Source of the DNA: Ornithinibacillus massiliensis
GTDB taxonomy: Bacteria > Bacillota > Bacilli > Bacillales > Amphibacillaceae
DNA: 64,000 nucleotides
Reading direction: 5' to 3'
NCBI RefSeq assembly: GCF_018310345.1
Contig: NZ_JAGXBY010000001.1
Location: 682,001 to 746,000 of the forward strand
Part shown: piece by piece, positions 1 to 10,008 of the stretch
Position numbering within the stretch: the first letter of the stretch is position 1
Layout of the letters: each line of letters opens with the position of its first letter
Made by a program: the position numbers and the translations under genes
The notes under the pieces: model-generated
What the model saw: only the letters and a program-made list of their open reading frames with translations
Told to the model about the DNA's origin: nothing
Databases searched by the model: none

Positions 1-222
1 GGAATTCCTACTAAGGATATTCAAAAAGCAATTTCTCTTGGTACTGCTAAAATCAATGTCAATACAGAGAACCAAATCGCACAAACAAAAGCGATTCGCC
101 AAGTATTAAATGACAATACAGAAGTTTATGATCCTCGTAAATATTTAGGACCAGGTACAGAAGCAATAAAGCAAACTGTTATTGGTAAAATGCGCGAATT
201 CGGATCTTCTAATAAAGCTTAA
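1..222 (+). CDS. fba: Class II fructose-1,6-bisphosphate aldolase, C-terminal part
   Basis: Only the last 73 codons are in the window; the frame is open from base 1 to a TAA at 220-222. The translated end contains [10 protein letters not shown] and the [10 protein letters not shown] tail typical of class II zinc-dependent aldolases, which split fructose-1,6-bisphosphate into dihydroxyacetone phosphate and glyceraldehyde-3-phosphate in glycolysis and gluconeogenesis. The zinc-ligand histidines lie upstream of the window. The downstream small transaldolase, murA and glpX match the fba locus of B. subtilis, which supports the call. A hairpin follows the stop. Confidence 0.93.
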   Translation, partial: GIPTKDIQKAISLGTAKINVNTENQIAQTKAIRQVLNDNTEVYDPRKYLGPGTEAIKQTVIGKMREFGSSNKA

Positions 223-236
223 TAATATGAAAAAAT

Positions 237-295
237 GCCCTCTCTGTTTTGCATTGTCCTACGTATACAATTATGTAGCGTGAAACAGATAGGGC
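237..295 (+). terminator. Hairpin after fba
   Basis: GCCCTCTCTGTTT at 237 pairs with AAACAGATAGGGC ending at 295 (one mismatch), with a smaller TACGTA/TATGTA pairing in the loop. The U-tract on the plus side is weak (TATTCCTAT), while on the minus side the flank reads T-rich. It is probably a partial terminator or 3' stabiliser between fba and tal. Confidence 0.5.
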
Positions 296-342
296 TATTC
301 CTATAACAAAAGGTATAAATTAAAATTAGGGGAGGCAACAAG

Positions 343-990
343 ATGAAGTTTTTTATTGATACAGCAAACATTGAGGAAATTCGTTCTGCAAATGAGTTAG
401 GGATTTTAGCGGGAGTTACAACTAACCCAAGCTTAGTAGCAAAAGAAGGCGTATCCTTCCATGATCGTCTACGTGAAATTACTTCAGAAGTTTCCGTTGG
501 ATCAGTTAGTGCAGAGGTAATGTCAGAAGATGCAGAGGACATGATTAAAGAGGGATTAGAGCTTGCTGCTATTGCACCAAACATTACGATTAAAGTACCT
601 ATGACTTTAGAAGGCTTAAAAGCAGTAAAAGCTTTTAGTGATAAAGGGATTAAAACGAATGTAACGCTTATCTTTAATCCAAACCAGGCACTACTTGCTG
701 CTAGAGCAGGTGCTACATATGTATCACCGTTCTTAGGTCGCCTTGATGATATTGGTCATAATGGGATGGAATTAATCGCAACGATTGCCGATATCTTTGA
801 TCGTCATGGCATTGAAACCGAAATCATTGCAGCAAGTATTAGACATCCACTACACGTAACAGATGCAGCACTTCACGGAGCTCATATTGCAACAGTTCCT
901 TATAATGTATTAAGTCAGCTTGTTAAACACCCATTAACAGATCAAGGAATTGAAAGATTTATTGCGGATTGGAACAAAGCAAATCAATAA
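343..990 (+). CDS. tal: Transaldolase, small TalC/FSA-type (YwjH-like)
   Basis: 215-residue single-domain aldolase of the TalC/MipB family, which transfers a dihydroxyacetone unit between sugar phosphates in the non-oxidative pentose phosphate pathway. The Schiff-base lysine is K84 in TIKVPMT, and the N-terminal FFIDTAN and GVTTNPS motifs are intact. From family knowledge, fructose-6-phosphate aldolases carry Gln and Tyr at two active-site positions where transaldolases carry Glu and Phe; here they read E58 (SAEVM) and F130 (SPFLGRLDD), so transaldolase is preferred. The ATG follows GGGGAGG. It sits between fba and murA as in B. subtilis. Automated pipelines often label this family fsa. Confidence 0.93.
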   Translation: MKFFIDTANIEEIRSANELGILAGVTTNPSLVAKEGVSFHDRLREITSEVSVGSVSAEVMSEDAEDMIKEGLELAAIAPNITIKVPMTLEGLKAVKAFSDKGIKTNVTLIFNPNQALLAARAGATYVSPFLGRLDDIGHNGMELIATIADIFDRHGIETEIIAASIRHPLHVTDAALHGAHIATVPYNVLSQLVKHPLTDQGIERFIADWNKANQ

Positions 991-1150
991 TTATTAAAAA
1001 TAAATTCTCAAGGTCAAACTATTTTTAAAAAAACCAGTATATTCGCTTTTCGTTTTAAATAAAGTAAAAGTGGAAAAAATAACTGGAATACTATTTAAAT
1101 AAGTGGAGGATGTACAAGTTACATTCTCACCTCAAAAGCGGGGTTAAAAC

Positions 1151-2437
1151 ATGCAAAAAATGATAGTTGAGGGCGGTCATGTCTTAAATGGAAAGATTCG
1201 TATTAGTGGTGCAAAAAACAGCGCGGTAGCACTCTTACCGGCAGCGATTTTAGCTGATTCACAAGTTACGATTGAAGGCTTGCCTGAAATTTCGGATGTG
1301 TATACACTTAGTGATTTGTTAGAAGAAATCGGCGGTAATGTAAGCTGGGATGGACAAACGGTACATATAAATCCGGAAAACATGATCTCCATGCCATTGC
1401 CAAATGGGAAAGTAAAGAAGCTTCGTGCTTCCTACTATTTTATGGGGGCGATGCTTGGTAAGTTTGGTAAAGCAGTAATCGGCTTACCTGGTGGCTGTTT
1501 TTTGGGTCCACGTCCGATTGACCAGCATATTAAAGGTTTTGAAGCATTAGGTGCTGAAGTTACGAACGAACAAGGTGCTATATACTTACGAGCTAAAGAG
1601 CTAACTGGTGCAAGAATTTATTTAGATGTCGTTAGTGTAGGTGCGACAATTAATATAATGCTTGCTGCAGTTCGAGCAAAGGGTAAAACCGTTATTGAAA
1701 ATGCAGCTAAAGAACCAGAAATTATTGACGTAGCAACCTTACTAACCAATATGGGTGCAAAGATTAAGGGTGTTGGTACAGATGTTATTCGAATCGAAGG
1801 AGTACCATCCTTACATGGATGTAGACATACCATTATACCTGACCGAATCGAAGCAGGTACCTATGCTATTGCAGCTGCTGCCGCTGGTAACGAAGTAATC
1901 ATCGATAATGTAATTCCGCAGCATTTAGAATCATTGCTAGCGAAACTACGCGAAATGGGTATTACCGTAGAAGACTCAGACGACCAACTATACATCGCAT
2001 CAAGGAACCCACTAAAAAGCGTGGATATTAAAACATTAGTATACCCTGGTTTTCCAACTGACTTACAGCAGCCTTTTACTAGTCTGCTGACTAAGGCCCA
2101 TAATACTGGTGTTGTAACAGACACGATTTATTCGGCTAGACTTAAACATGTAGATGAGTTGAGAAGAATGAATGCCGTTGTCAAGGTAGAAGGTGGCTCT
2201 GTTATTGTCACTGGACCAGTCCAACTAGAAGGCGCACGAGTAAAAGCAAGCGATCTCCGGGCAGGTGCCGCTTTAGTCATAGCAGGCTTAATGGCTAAGG
2301 GTATTACCGAAATCACTGGATTAGAACATATAGACCGAGGCTATGAAAACATGACTCAAAAGCTAAATAATCTCGGTGCAAATGTTTGGCGAGAAGACTT
2401 GTCTGAAGAAGAAGTCATACAATTTCAAAACTCTTAG
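1151..2437 (+). CDS. murA: UDP-N-acetylglucosamine 1-carboxyvinyltransferase (MurAB/MurZ type)
   Basis: 428 residues, normal length. Catalyses the first committed step of peptidoglycan synthesis, enolpyruvyl transfer from PEP to UDP-GlcNAc in the cytoplasm. The PEP-binding and fosfomycin-reactive cysteine is C116 in [14 protein letters not shown]; the N-terminal [10 protein letters not shown] and C-terminal [12 protein letters not shown] motifs are present. The loop FLGP differs from the AIGS of the second MurA at 31009-32319. Position between tal and glpX corresponds to the secondary enzyme (murAB/murZ) of B. subtilis. The ATG is preceded by GCGGGG seven bases away; another GGAGG lies unused at 1105-1109 inside a weak hairpin. 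Confidence 0.96.
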   Translation: MQKMIVEGGHVLNGKIRISGAKNSAVALLPAAILADSQVTIEGLPEISDVYTLSDLLEEIGGNVSWDGQTVHINPENMISMPLPNGKVKKLRASYYFMGAMLGKFGKAVIGLPGGCFLGPRPIDQHIKGFEALGAEVTNEQGAIYLRAKELTGARIYLDVVSVGATINIMLAAVRAKGKTVIENAAKEPEIIDVATLLTNMGAKIKGVGTDVIRIEGVPSLHGCRHTIIPDRIEAGTYAIAAAAAGNEVIIDNVIPQHLESLLAKLREMGITVEDSDDQLYIASRNPLKSVDIKTLVYPGFPTDLQQPFTSLLTKAHNTGVVTDTIYSARLKHVDELRRMNAVVKVEGGSVIVTGPVQLEGARVKASDLRAGAALVIAGLMAKGITEITGLEHIDRGYENMTQKLNNLGANVWREDLSEEEVIQFQNS

Positions 2438-2498
2438 GACCTTCGCGAACATTATTAATTCGTAATGGTATTTTCAAGCTAGAATACACAGAGATGAG

Positions 2499-2534
2499 GG
2501 TGAGACTCCGGTATTAGCTTTCAGGAGGCTCACC
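2499..2534 (+). promoter_or_regulatory. Stem-loop in murA-glpX spacer
   Basis: GGTGAGACTCC (2499-2509) pairs with GGAGGCTCACC (2524-2534), eleven base pairs with one mismatch and a 14-nt loop. No U-tract follows, so it is not a canonical terminator; it may be an RNA-processing or leader structure for glpX. Confidence 0.5.
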
Positions 2535-2594
2535 AATCGTCCCTAGAAAACAAAGTGTATTTGAAACGCAGGCTTACCATTCTTCACCGATACA

Positions 2595-2637
2595 TTTAAA
2601 TAAATAAACCTTTTTGGGATGAGGCTATTTATTTAAA
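2595..2637 (+). promoter_or_regulatory. Perfect 12-bp inverted repeat running into the glpX Shine-Dalgarno
   Basis: TTTAAATAAATA at 2595-2606 is repeated inverted as TATTTATTTAAA at 2626-2637, with a 19-nt loop. The right arm ends on the AAA of the AAAGGAG ribosome binding site (2635-2641) of glpX, so stem formation would partly occlude it. This is seen in the sequence; any regulatory role is inferred. Confidence 0.5.
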
Positions 2638-2650
2638 GGAGATGGAAATC

Positions 2651-3622
2651 ATGGAAAGAAGTCTAACAATGGAAATCGTACGCGTTACAGAAGCAGCAGC
2701 ACTTGCCTCAGCCCGATGGATGGGAAGAGGAAAAAAGGAAGAAGCAGATGATGCGGCAACTACAGCAATGCGAGACGTATTTGACACCATACCGATGCGA
2801 GGCACTGTAGTAATTGGAGAAGGTGAAATGGACGAGGCCCCAATGCTTTACATAGGAGAGAAATTAGGCACTGGTACTGGACCATTAGTAGATATTGCGG
2901 TTGACCCATTAGAAGGGACTAATATTGTTGCTAAAGGGACAACCAACGCACTTACCGTTATTGCAATTGGCGACCATGGTAAAGTCCTCCATGCACCAGA
3001 TATGTATATGAAGAAAATTGCCGTTGGACCTGAAGCGGTGGGCAAAATTAATATTAATGCCCCAACTGTTGATAACTTAAAAGCAGTGGCAAAAGCTAAA
3101 AATAAAGAGGTAGAAGACCTTGTCGTCATCTTATTAGATCGTCCTCGCCATCAGCAGATAATTGAAGAAATTCGAGAAGCGGGAGCGAGAATTAGACTGA
3201 TTCAAGATGGTGATGTCGCAGCTGCAATTAATACGGCATTCGATGAAACTGGAATTGATTTATTTATGGGAACTGGTGGTGCCCCTGAAGGTGTTATCGC
3301 TGCCATTGCATTGAAATGCTTAGGTGGTGAAATGCAAGGACAGCTTGTACCACAGAATGATGAGGAAATTGCTAGATGCCATAAAATGGGCATTACCGAT
3401 ATCGACAAAGTCTTTTATATGGATGACTTTTGTGGTGGAGATGATGCTATTTTTGCAGCGACCGGCGTAACCGATGGTGAGCTATTAAAGGGAGTCCAGT
3501 TCAAGGGGACCAAAGCTAAGACGCAAACCGTTGTAATGCGAGCAAAAAGCGGTACGGTTCGTTTTATTGATGGAGAGCATAGTTTAAGAAAAAAACCCAA
3601 TTTAGTTATGAAACCGGAATAA
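2651..3622 (+). CDS. glpX: Class II fructose-1,6-bisphosphatase GlpX
   Basis: 323 residues from the chosen ATG at 2651, nine bases after AAAGGAG; an in-frame ATG at 2642 touches the ribosome binding site and is less likely. Dephosphorylates fructose-1,6-bisphosphate in gluconeogenesis and is metal dependent. Family signatures are clear: [30 protein letters not shown] with acidic metal ligands, DPLEGTN and the GTGGAPEGV phosphate-binding motif. It follows murA as in B. subtilis, where glpX is the non-Fbp fructose-bisphosphatase. Two leader structures (2499-2534 and 2595-2637) precede it and a hairpin terminator follows. Confidence 0.96.
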   Translation: MERSLTMEIVRVTEAAALASARWMGRGKKEEADDAATTAMRDVFDTIPMRGTVVIGEGEMDEAPMLYIGEKLGTGTGPLVDIAVDPLEGTNIVAKGTTNALTVIAIGDHGKVLHAPDMYMKKIAVGPEAVGKININAPTVDNLKAVAKAKNKEVEDLVVILLDRPRHQQIIEEIREAGARIRLIQDGDVAAAINTAFDETGIDLFMGTGGAPEGVIAAIALKCLGGEMQGQLVPQNDEEIARCHKMGITDIDKVFYMDDFCGGDDAIFAATGVTDGELLKGVQFKGTKAKTQTVVMRAKSGTVRFIDGEHSLRKKPNLVMKPE

Positions 3623-3635
3623 TACTCATATACAT

Positions 3636-3667
3636 GGAAAACATCGGCTCTCGTGTCGGTGTTTTCC
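3636..3667 (+). terminator. glpX terminator-like hairpin
   Basis: GGAAAACATCGGC pairs with GTCGGTGTTTTCC through 13 pairs including G-U, with a 6-nt loop. The tail AGCTTCTCTATTT is only moderately U-rich, so termination may be partial. Confidence 0.7.
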
Positions 3668-4096
3668 AGCTTCTCTATTTAGGTAATCAAAGGATAACAT
3701 TCCACTTATAACCAGTTTGTATTGGTTTACTCTACCCTACATTAGATACTCATTTTCCAAATGAAAAAAAGTATTGAATAATCCCATTAAAACGGTTAAC
3801 ATTGTAAATGTTTAAGATAAGTATTGTTTGGTTAATATACAAAGTATAAGAAAAATTAATCTATCGCTTTCTCTACTACTAGAGAAGCCGAAAACTTCTA
3901 TTCTAGCTTCTAACTATTCTTCCCTTCTAAATAAGATTTCACATCAGGAAGCAATAATTCATTTAATACTAATCAGATAAGTCTTATCAAATTTAAATAC
4001 TCCGGTATCAAAGATTCTTTGCTGTTTTTGTATATGTACATAACCAGTGATGTTTCTATCAAAATAGTAAAATGTATATGAATAGGCGTGGTGAAT
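3668..4096 (+). other. Intergenic leader of rho, no gene seen
   Basis: A-T rich spacer without a supportable reading frame. It holds an inverted repeat AACATT-GTA-AATGTT at 3798-3812. No promoter hexamer pair with acceptable spacing was convincing. A long untranslated leader is common before rho and would fit autoregulation, but nothing here proves it. Confidence 0.4.
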
Positions 4097-5377
4097 ATGG
4101 CTGAATTAACATTAAGTAAACTTCAAGAACTAACGTTAAAAGAAATTTATGCATTAGCAAGAGAATATAAAGTATCTTACTATGCGAAACTAACGAAAAA
4201 AGAACTTATCTTTGCAATTTTAAAAGCACAAGCAGAAAAAGATGGATTCCTATTTATGGATGGCGTTTTAGAGATTATTCCTTCAGAAGGATTTGGTTTC
4301 TTACGACCAATTAATTATTCGCCAAGCGCAGAAGATATCTATATTTCTGCCTCTCAAATCCGTCGTTTTGACTTGCGAAATGGTGATAAAGTCTCTGGTA
4401 AGGTTCGTCCACCAAAAGAAAACGAGCGTTACTATGGGCTACTACATGTAGACGCGGTAAATGGGGAAGACCCTGATTCGTCTAAAGAACGTGTCCACTT
4501 TCCGGCATTAACAGCACTTTACCCGGATCGTTTAATGAAGCTTGAAACAAAATCGAACAAGCTTTCCACTAGAATTATGGATTTAATGGCACCGGTTGGA
4601 TTCGGTCAACGTGGATTAATTGTTGCACCTCCAAAGGCTGGTAAAACGATGCTATTAAAGGAAATTGCAAATAGTATTTCGGTAAATCATCCAGAAGCCA
4701 AACTGATTATCTTATTAGTTGATGAACGTCCCGAGGAAGTAACCGATATTGAACGCTCGGTACACCCGGATGTGGATGTGGTAAGCTCTACATTTGATGA
4801 AGTACCTGAAAATCATATTAAAGTATCCGAACTTGTACTAGAGCGTGCGATGCGCTTAGTAGAGCATAAGCGTGATGTAATTGTCCTAATGGATAGTATT
4901 ACGCGCTTAGCACGTGCATATAACCTAGTTATTCCGCCAAGTGGTCGTACCCTATCAGGTGGTATTGATCCAGCGGCATTCCACCGACCAAAACGTTTCT
5001 TTGGAGCTGCTCGTAATATTGAAGAAGGTGGAAGCTTCACCATTCTTGCGACAGCACTTGTAGACACGGGTTCTCGTATGGACGATGTCATTTATGAAGA
5101 GTTTAAAGGTACTGGTAATATGGAATTACATCTAGACCGTAATCTGGCAAATCGTAGAATTTTCCCAGCTATCGATATTTTACGTTCAGGGACACGGAAA
5201 GAAGAGTTGTTAGTAGATAAGCAACAGCTTGACAAAATGTGGGCAATTCGTAAAACAATGCAAGATTCGCCTGATTTTCTGGAACGCTTCCTAAGAAAAC
5301 TGAAAGCATCAGAAGGTAATCAAGAATTTTTACAAAAGCTAGAAGAAGAAATGCAGCGTAAACGTTCAGGAAGATAA
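4097..5377 (+). CDS. rho: Transcription termination factor Rho
   Basis: 426 residues from ATG 4097. Hexameric RNA-dependent ATPase that releases nascent transcripts. Order of parts: N-terminal Rho helical domain (to about 45), cold-shock-like RNA-binding domain with GFGFLRP (66-72) and [13 protein letters not shown], then the RecA-type motor with Walker A APPKAGKT near 178-184 and the Q-loop/R-loop region [14 protein letters not shown]. Two in-frame GTG codons at 4088 and 4091 are alternative starts; none has a strong ribosome binding site, so the start is the least certain part. Downstream rpmE has its own promoter. Confidence 0.96.
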   Translation: MAELTLSKLQELTLKEIYALAREYKVSYYAKLTKKELIFAILKAQAEKDGFLFMDGVLEIIPSEGFGFLRPINYSPSAEDIYISASQIRRFDLRNGDKVSGKVRPPKENERYYGLLHVDAVNGEDPDSSKERVHFPALTALYPDRLMKLETKSNKLSTRIMDLMAPVGFGQRGLIVAPPKAGKTMLLKEIANSISVNHPEAKLIILLVDERPEEVTDIERSVHPDVDVVSSTFDEVPENHIKVSELVLERAMRLVEHKRDVIVLMDSITRLARAYNLVIPPSGRTLSGGIDPAAFHRPKRFFGAARNIEEGGSFTILATALVDTGSRMDDVIYEEFKGTGNMELHLDRNLANRRIFPAIDILRSGTRKEELLVDKQQLDKMWAIRKTMQDSPDFLERFLRKLKASEGNQEFLQKLEEEMQRKRSGR

Positions 5378-5424
5378 TGGGAGGCTTAATCACTTTTTTC
5401 TCTATTAAATATGACAATAGCTAC

Positions 5425-5453
5425 TTGCAAATAGTCACGCAGATTGTTATAAT
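5425..5453 (+). promoter_or_regulatory. SigA-type promoter for rpmE
   Basis: TTGCAA at 5425-5430, 17-nt spacer, TATAAT at 5448-5453, about 90 bases upstream of the rpmE start. Confidence 0.75.
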
Positions 5454-5544
5454 TTTTTAGTGAGTTTAGAAAAGGTTTATACCTAATTGTGGCTCTTAAA
5501 ATAACTCTGTTTCCAAAGGATTCAGGGCAGAAGGAGTGAAAGAC

Positions 5545-5790
5545 ATGAAAGAAGGAATTCATCCTGAGTACAGAAAAGTAGTATTTTTAGATACTAGCTC
5601 AGACTTCAAATTCTTAAGCGGTTCAACAAAGCATTCTGACGAAACAATTGAGTGGGAAGATGGTAACACATACCCATTGATTCGTGTGGAGATTAGCTCT
5701 GAATCACATCCTTTCTATACTGGTAAGCAGAAAGCTGATACAGTTGGTGGACGTGTAGATCGCTTCAAGAAGAAATATAATATGAAATAA
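5545..5790 (+). CDS. rpmE2: 50S ribosomal protein L31, type B
   Basis: 81 residues from ATG 5545, eight bases after AAGGAG. The start [16 protein letters not shown] and the absence of the CxxC zinc pairs mark the zinc-independent type B (YtiA/RpmE2) form. L31 sits at the central protuberance of the 50S subunit. In B. subtilis the L31 gene after rho is the zinc-binding type; a type B gene between rho and tdk is, from memory, the arrangement in Listeria and Staphylococcus. If a zinc-type paralogue exists it must be elsewhere. It has its own promoter and a strong terminator. Confidence 0.95.
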   Translation: MKEGIHPEYRKVVFLDTSSDFKFLSGSTKHSDETIEWEDGNTYPLIRVEISSESHPFYTGKQKADTVGGRVDRFKKKYNMK

Positions 5791-5862
5791 AATTAGTTAT
5801 CACTACATGAAGTAGTGGGACTAAGTAATACACATTTTGGATGAGATTAATCATTCCGGTAG

Positions 5863-5897
5863 AAACAGGCAAATCGATTATGCTTTGCCTGTTTTTT
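5863..5897 (+). terminator. rpmE terminator
   Basis: AAACAGGCAAA and TTTGCCTGTTT form a perfect 11-bp stem with a 9-10 nt loop, followed by TTTTATT. Confidence 0.92.
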
Positions 5898-6101
5898 ATT
5901 TAAAAGATAAGAAAAGTACAAACTCGGGAGCGATCTAGCTTTGGACGCCTTGCTCTTTTCTTAATAGATAGGAACGTATAAAAGTTCTTTCCACCTGCAT
6001 AATAAAATGAAGTATGTTAAAAGATAAATACGTTTTTACTTAAATAAATTCACAGATGATAAGCAATGAACATAGAAGAAATGAAGGGAGATCCAAGAAG
6101 C

Positions 6102-6722
6102 ATGTATGTTATGAAGCAAAGTGGCTGGCTAGAAGTAATCTGTGGCAGCATGTTTTCAGGTAAATCCGAAGAATTAATTCGACGAGTAAGAAGAGCAACC
6201 TATGCGAACCAAAAGGTACAAGTGTTTAAACCTGCAATTGATAATCGTTACGATGATGTAGCCGTTGTATCTCATAACGGAAATTCGGTAACGGCGACTC
6301 CAGTGGATACTTCTAAAGATATACTAGAAAATATTCAAAACGGTATTGAAATAGTCGGAATAGATGAAGCACAATTCTTCGATGATGGTATTATTGATGT
6401 TGCAGAACAACTAGCAGACCAAGGCATTCGTGTCATCGCTGCTGGCTTAGATCGAGATTTTCGCGGTGAACCATTCGGCCCTATGCCTGTCTTAATGGCC
6501 CTAGCTGAATCGGTTACGAAGCTAAATGCAATCTGCCCAATTTGTGGATCTCCTGCAAGTCGTACACAACGCTTAATTAATGGACAACCAGCATCCTATA
6601 ATGACCCAATCATACTTGTTGGTGCATCAGAATCCTACGAACCAAGGTGCCGTCACCACCATGATGTACCACACCGTCCGACAAGCTCTGAAATGCGAAA
6701 ATTGATGAATGTAGGGGAGTAA
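6102..6722 (+). CDS. tdk: Thymidine kinase
   Basis: 206 residues from ATG 6102, which aligns with the known [15 protein letters not shown] start of B. subtilis Tdk; AGGGAG lies eleven bases upstream. Phosphorylates deoxythymidine in pyrimidine salvage. Walker A GSMFSGKS at 15-22, the [11 protein letters not shown] catalytic segment, and the zinc ribbon built from CPICG and the terminal CRHHH. Genomic place between rpmE and prfA is conserved. Bracketed by a 28-bp palindrome and a long terminator downstream. Confidence 0.96.
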   Translation: MYVMKQSGWLEVICGSMFSGKSEELIRRVRRATYANQKVQVFKPAIDNRYDDVAVVSHNGNSVTATPVDTSKDILENIQNGIEIVGIDEAQFFDDGIIDVAEQLADQGIRVIAAGLDRDFRGEPFGPMPVLMALAESVTKLNAICPICGSPASRTQRLINGQPASYNDPIILVGASESYEPRCRHHHDVPHRPTSSEMRKLMNVGE

Positions 6723-6737
6723 AGTTAGCTTTAGACT

Positions 6738-6765
6738 TTAGAAAAACGAATATTCGTTTTTCTAA
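6738..6765. repeat. 28-bp perfect palindrome after tdk
   Basis: TTAGAAAAACGAAT is directly followed by its reverse complement ATTCGTTTTTCTAA. It could act as a two-way terminator stem (T-run inside the right arm) or as a protein site; it sits 16 bases after the tdk stop and ahead of a second, clearer terminator. Confidence 0.6.
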
Positions 6766-6803
6766 TGCTAGCGGAAAAGATCGTTAAACATTACTTTCTG
6801 TTT

Positions 6804-6856
6804 AAAAAACTCGAACTAATTTCTCTCATACGGAGTCGAATTAGCTCGGGTTTTTT
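6804..6856 (+). terminator. tdk terminator
   Basis: AAAAAACTCGAACTAATTTC pairs with GAATTAGCTCGGGTTTTTT with G-U pairs and one bulge; about 17 pairs ending in a T6 run. Confidence 0.88.
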
Positions 6857-6940
6857 CGTATTCACCTTCACAGGGTGTAGTGTTCCTGTCTTAGAGTGAG
6901 GATCTTTATGCGCTAGTACAGGGATAATCCCTGAAGAATT

Positions 6941-6969
6941 TTGACCTAAAGGGCTCTGTATACTATAAT
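6941..6969 (+). promoter_or_regulatory. SigA-type promoter for prfA-prmC
   Basis: TTGACC at 6941-6946, 17-nt spacer, perfect TATAAT at 6964-6969, 31 bases before the prfA start. A small CAGGGAT/ATCCCTG hairpin lies just upstream. Confidence 0.82.
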
Positions 6970-6999
6970 TATACTGTTAATCTGAGTGAGGTGACCGTG

Positions 7000-8070
7000 A
7001 TGATAGATCGTTTGCAATCATTAGAAGATCGTTATAATAAATTAAATGAATTATTAAGTGACCCAGAAGTAATTAGTGATACGAAAAAGTTACGTGATTA
7101 TTCGAAGGAACAGGCAGGACTAGAAGATGTTGTGCAGGCCTACCGTGAATATAAAGATGTAACCGAACAACTAAAGGACGCTAAGGAAATGCTAGAGGAT
7201 GACCTAGATAGCGAAATGCAAGTGATGGTAAAGTCAGAAATTGCTGAGCTAACCGAATCGAAGGAAGAATTAGAAGAGAGAATGAAAATTCTTCTTCTAC
7301 CGAAGGATCCGAACGATGATAAGGACGTGTTCGTGGAAATTCGTGGTGCTGCTGGTGGAGATGAAGCAGCATTGTTTGCTGGTGATCTTTACCGCATGTA
7401 TAGCCGCTTTGTAGAAGCCCAAGGTTGGAAAACCGAGGTAATGGAAGCCCATACGACAGGGGTCGGTGGTTATAAGGAAATCATTTTCATGGTAAAAGGT
7501 AATGGCGCGTATTCTAAACTGAAGTATGAAAACGGTGCACATCGTGTACAGCGTGTTCCGGAAACAGAATCAGGTGGTCGTATCCATACGTCAACTGCTA
7601 CCGTGGCAGTACTTCCGGAAGCGGAAGAAGTCGAAGTTGAAATTCACGAAAAAGATATTCGTGTCGATACATTCGCATCTAGTGGACCTGGTGGGCAGAG
7701 TGTTAACACAACCATGTCTGCTGTTCGCTTAACCCACTTACCAACTGGAATAGTCGTATCCATGCAGGACGAAAAATCGCAAATTAAAAACAAAGAAAAA
7801 GCGATGAAGATTCTTCGTGCACGTGTATATGATAAGTTTCAACAAGAAGCACAGGCAGAGATTGATGAAAACCGTAAATCGGCTGTCGGTACTGGGGATC
7901 GTTCGGAGCGTATTCGTACCTATAACTTCCCGCAAAACCGTGTAACAGACCATCGCATTGGACTTACCATTCAAAAGCTTGACCAGATTTTAGAAGGGAA
8001 GCTTAATGAAGTCATCGATGCTTTAATTATGGAAGAACAAACGAAAAAATTAGAACAAATTGGTGAATAA
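7000..8070 (+). CDS. prfA: Peptide chain release factor 1
   Basis: 356 residues from ATG 7000 (GAGGTG seven bases upstream; in-frame GTG codons at 6991 and 6997 are alternatives). Recognises UAA and UAG in the ribosomal A site and triggers peptide release. The GGQ loop is in [11 protein letters not shown] and the RF1-type PxT recognition tripeptide in [14 protein letters not shown]. The glutamine of GGQ is the methylation target of PrmC, encoded immediately downstream with one base between stop and start, so the two are surely co-transcribed from the promoter at 6941. Confidence 0.97.
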   Translation: MIDRLQSLEDRYNKLNELLSDPEVISDTKKLRDYSKEQAGLEDVVQAYREYKDVTEQLKDAKEMLEDDLDSEMQVMVKSEIAELTESKEELEERMKILLLPKDPNDDKDVFVEIRGAAGGDEAALFAGDLYRMYSRFVEAQGWKTEVMEAHTTGVGGYKEIIFMVKGNGAYSKLKYENGAHRVQRVPETESGGRIHTSTATVAVLPEAEEVEVEIHEKDIRVDTFASSGPGGQSVNTTMSAVRLTHLPTGIVVSMQDEKSQIKNKEKAMKILRARVYDKFQQEAQAEIDENRKSAVGTGDRSERIRTYNFPQNRVTDHRIGLTIQKLDQILEGKLNEVIDALIMEEQTKKLEQIGE

Positions 8071-8071
8071 C

Positions 8072-8923
8072 ATGGCACAAAAACAATACGAAGTCCTAGA
8101 GTGGGCTTCTCTTTTTTTAGAGAAAAGCAATCGGGAAACACGAGTAGCTGAGCTGTTACTTCAACATCACTTGAATGTTTCAAGGACGCAATATTTTGCG
8201 CAAATGCGTGAAGATATCCCACAGCATATTGTAGAGAAGTTTCGTGCTGATATTGTGAAGCATGCCGAAACTGGAGTTCCAATCCAACATTTAATGGGGT
8301 ATGAGATATTTTATGGAAGAAAGTATTCCGTAAATGAAGATGTATTAATTCCACGTCCGGAAACTGAGGAGCTAGTTCTCCATGTAATTGCGCATGCACC
8401 TAAGGACAAACCGATTACCATTGTTGATGTTGGAACTGGTAGCGGGATTATTGCTATTACACTAGCCCTGGAATTACCGAATGCTGACGTGTATGCAATC
8501 GATATTTCACCAGATGCATTAGTAATGGCTAAGAAGAACGCAGAAGATTTAGAGGCTAATGTTACATTTTTACAAGGCGATTTTCTAGAACCTTTTGTAA
8601 AACAGGACTTACGTGCAGATATAATCGTTTCGAACCCACCATATATTGCCGAGGAAGAACGGTCTGAGCTTTCAGATACCGTAGTGAATTATGATCCTGA
8701 GATAGCATTGTTTGCAGAAGATAATGGGCTTTTTGCATATAAAAAAATAATATCCCAGCTGCCAGCTGCTATTCTTTCCGGTGGAAGTGTTGCCTTTGAA
8801 ATCGGTCATTTACAAGGGAAGGCAGTCCAAGAATTACTTCAGCAAACGTTTCCTGAAAGTAGTGTAACGGTTAGGAAGGATATAAATGGCAAGGACCGAA
8901 TTGTTTCAGCGAAAATTATTTAG
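8072..8923 (+). CDS. prmC: Release factor glutamine methyltransferase PrmC
   Basis: 283 residues from ATG 8072. S-adenosylmethionine-dependent enzyme that methylates the GGQ glutamine of release factors. Has the N-terminal helical substrate domain, motif I VDVGTGSGIIAI (119-130) for SAM binding and the catalytic NPPY at 188-191. The ribosome binding site GGTGA lies inside the end of prfA. A strong hairpin terminator closes the prfA-prmC unit. Confidence 0.96.
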   Translation: MAQKQYEVLEWASLFLEKSNRETRVAELLLQHHLNVSRTQYFAQMREDIPQHIVEKFRADIVKHAETGVPIQHLMGYEIFYGRKYSVNEDVLIPRPETEELVLHVIAHAPKDKPITIVDVGTGSGIIAITLALELPNADVYAIDISPDALVMAKKNAEDLEANVTFLQGDFLEPFVKQDLRADIIVSNPPYIAEEERSELSDTVVNYDPEIALFAEDNGLFAYKKIISQLPAAILSGGSVAFEIGHLQGKAVQELLQQTFPESSVTVRKDINGKDRIVSAKII

Positions 8924-8937
8924 TTGAATAGAGGAAA

Positions 8938-8967
8938 GATAAACCGAATGCATCATTCGGTTTTTAT
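8938..8967 (+). terminator. prmC terminator
   Basis: AAACCGAATG and CATTCGGTTT form a 10-bp stem around a 3-nt loop, extended by GATAAA/TTTATC, followed by TTTTTTTC. Confidence 0.92.
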
Positions 8968-9219
8968 CTTTTTTTCACCTTGTCCTAATTGATAGGCTAC
9001 ATCACAAACATATAACATCCCGATAATAAACGAGTTCCATTAGATAGTTAACTACTTACTTGAATCTTTGCAAGCTTTCTAGCATTAGATATTTTAACTT
9101 TTCTAATGTTTTTAGTTATTCCTCCTCATATAACCCCTCTATAGGTTTGTTCCGTATTCATGCGCTACTTTATGTGATGATTATTTCTTAACGTTGAATG
9201 AAAAAATACTAGATTACTA
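8968..9219 (+). other. Spacer between prmC and spoIIR, no gene seen
   Basis: About 250 A-T rich bases without a supportable frame or clear repeat; the promoter for spoIIR is annotated at its right end. Confidence 0.4.
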
Positions 9220-9249
9220 GTTTAAATACATCTTCTTCTGTCCATACTG
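9220..9249 (+). promoter_or_regulatory. Candidate sigma-F promoter of spoIIR
   Basis: GTTTA at 9220-9224, a 15-nt spacer and GTCCATACTG at 9240-9249 fit the sigma-F pattern GywTA-N15-GgnnAnAwTr in most positions. spoIIR is a known sigma-F target. The same layout precedes spoIIQ at 47353. Confidence 0.5.
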
Positions 9250-9281
9250 TGACTAAATCAAATAGTGGGGGACGGATTTTG

Positions 9282-9881
9282 ATGAAAAAATTAGCATTTA
9301 TCGTTATTGTAATTATTTTGATTGCACTTTCTCTACCGGTATATGGTCAGGGGAATGAAAATAAGACCGATGATTACCAAGTAATACCGGATGATGCGAT
9401 TCGTTTGCGGATTTTGGCTAACAGTGATAATGAGGCAGATCAACAAATTAAGCGTATTGTTCGAGATAAAGTTAATGCTGCCATTACGGAATGGGTTGCT
9501 GAAATCGATGATATTGAGGAAGCAAGATCATTGTTAGAAAACAGAGTTCCAGAGATTAGCGAAATCGTGAAGCAAACGCTAGCAGAAGAGGGTGAAAATC
9601 GTGACTTTGATGTGGAATATAATGATAGTGTCGGTTTTCCAATGAAAATATATGGGAATTATCTTTATCCTGCAGGAGAGTACGAAGCAATATTAATTAC
9701 CCTTGGAGAAGGAGAAGGCTCTAATTGGTGGTGTGTGCTATTCCCTCCGTTATGCTTTTTAGATTTTGCTAATGGAATTAGTGTTGCACAAGCAAGTGAT
9801 GGTGGCTTTGAGGATGAGGAAGAGCAAGATAGTGGATTACAAATTAAATTTTTTCTATTAGAATGGTTAGGACTGTCATAG
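9282..9881 (+). CDS. spoIIR: Stage II sporulation protein R
   Basis: 199 residues from ATG 9282 after a G-rich ribosome binding site. N-terminal signal segment (about 1-22), then the conserved SpoIIR domain beginning IPDDAIRLRILANSDNEADQ and containing GNYLYPAGEYEAILITLG and the WWCVLFPPLCFLD core. It is made in the forespore under sigma-F, exported to the intermembrane space, and activates SpoIIGA to process pro-sigma-E in the mother cell. The conserved prmC-spoIIR-ywlB order is kept. A longer in-frame GTG start at 9249 would overlap the promoter. Confidence 0.95.
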   Translation: MKKLAFIVIVIILIALSLPVYGQGNENKTDDYQVIPDDAIRLRILANSDNEADQQIKRIVRDKVNAAITEWVAEIDDIEEARSLLENRVPEISEIVKQTLAEEGENRDFDVEYNDSVGFPMKIYGNYLYPAGEYEAILITLGEGEGSNWWCVLFPPLCFLDFANGISVAQASDGGFEDEEEQDSGLQIKFFLLEWLGLS

Positions 9882-10008
9882 AGCACCCGAAATATGCATA
9901 AAATGATAGAAATGCGAGATTCTAGTAAATATTGTTTGAAGCAACAAGCTTCATATGTATTTGGCGTATAGCTTTTAAAAAAATTTCTATCAAAATAGGG
10001 GTGTAGGA

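Noticed and set aside
1110..1163. 17-codon leader peptide before murA
   Set aside because: Its ATG directly abuts GGAGG with no spacing, so initiation is unlikely.
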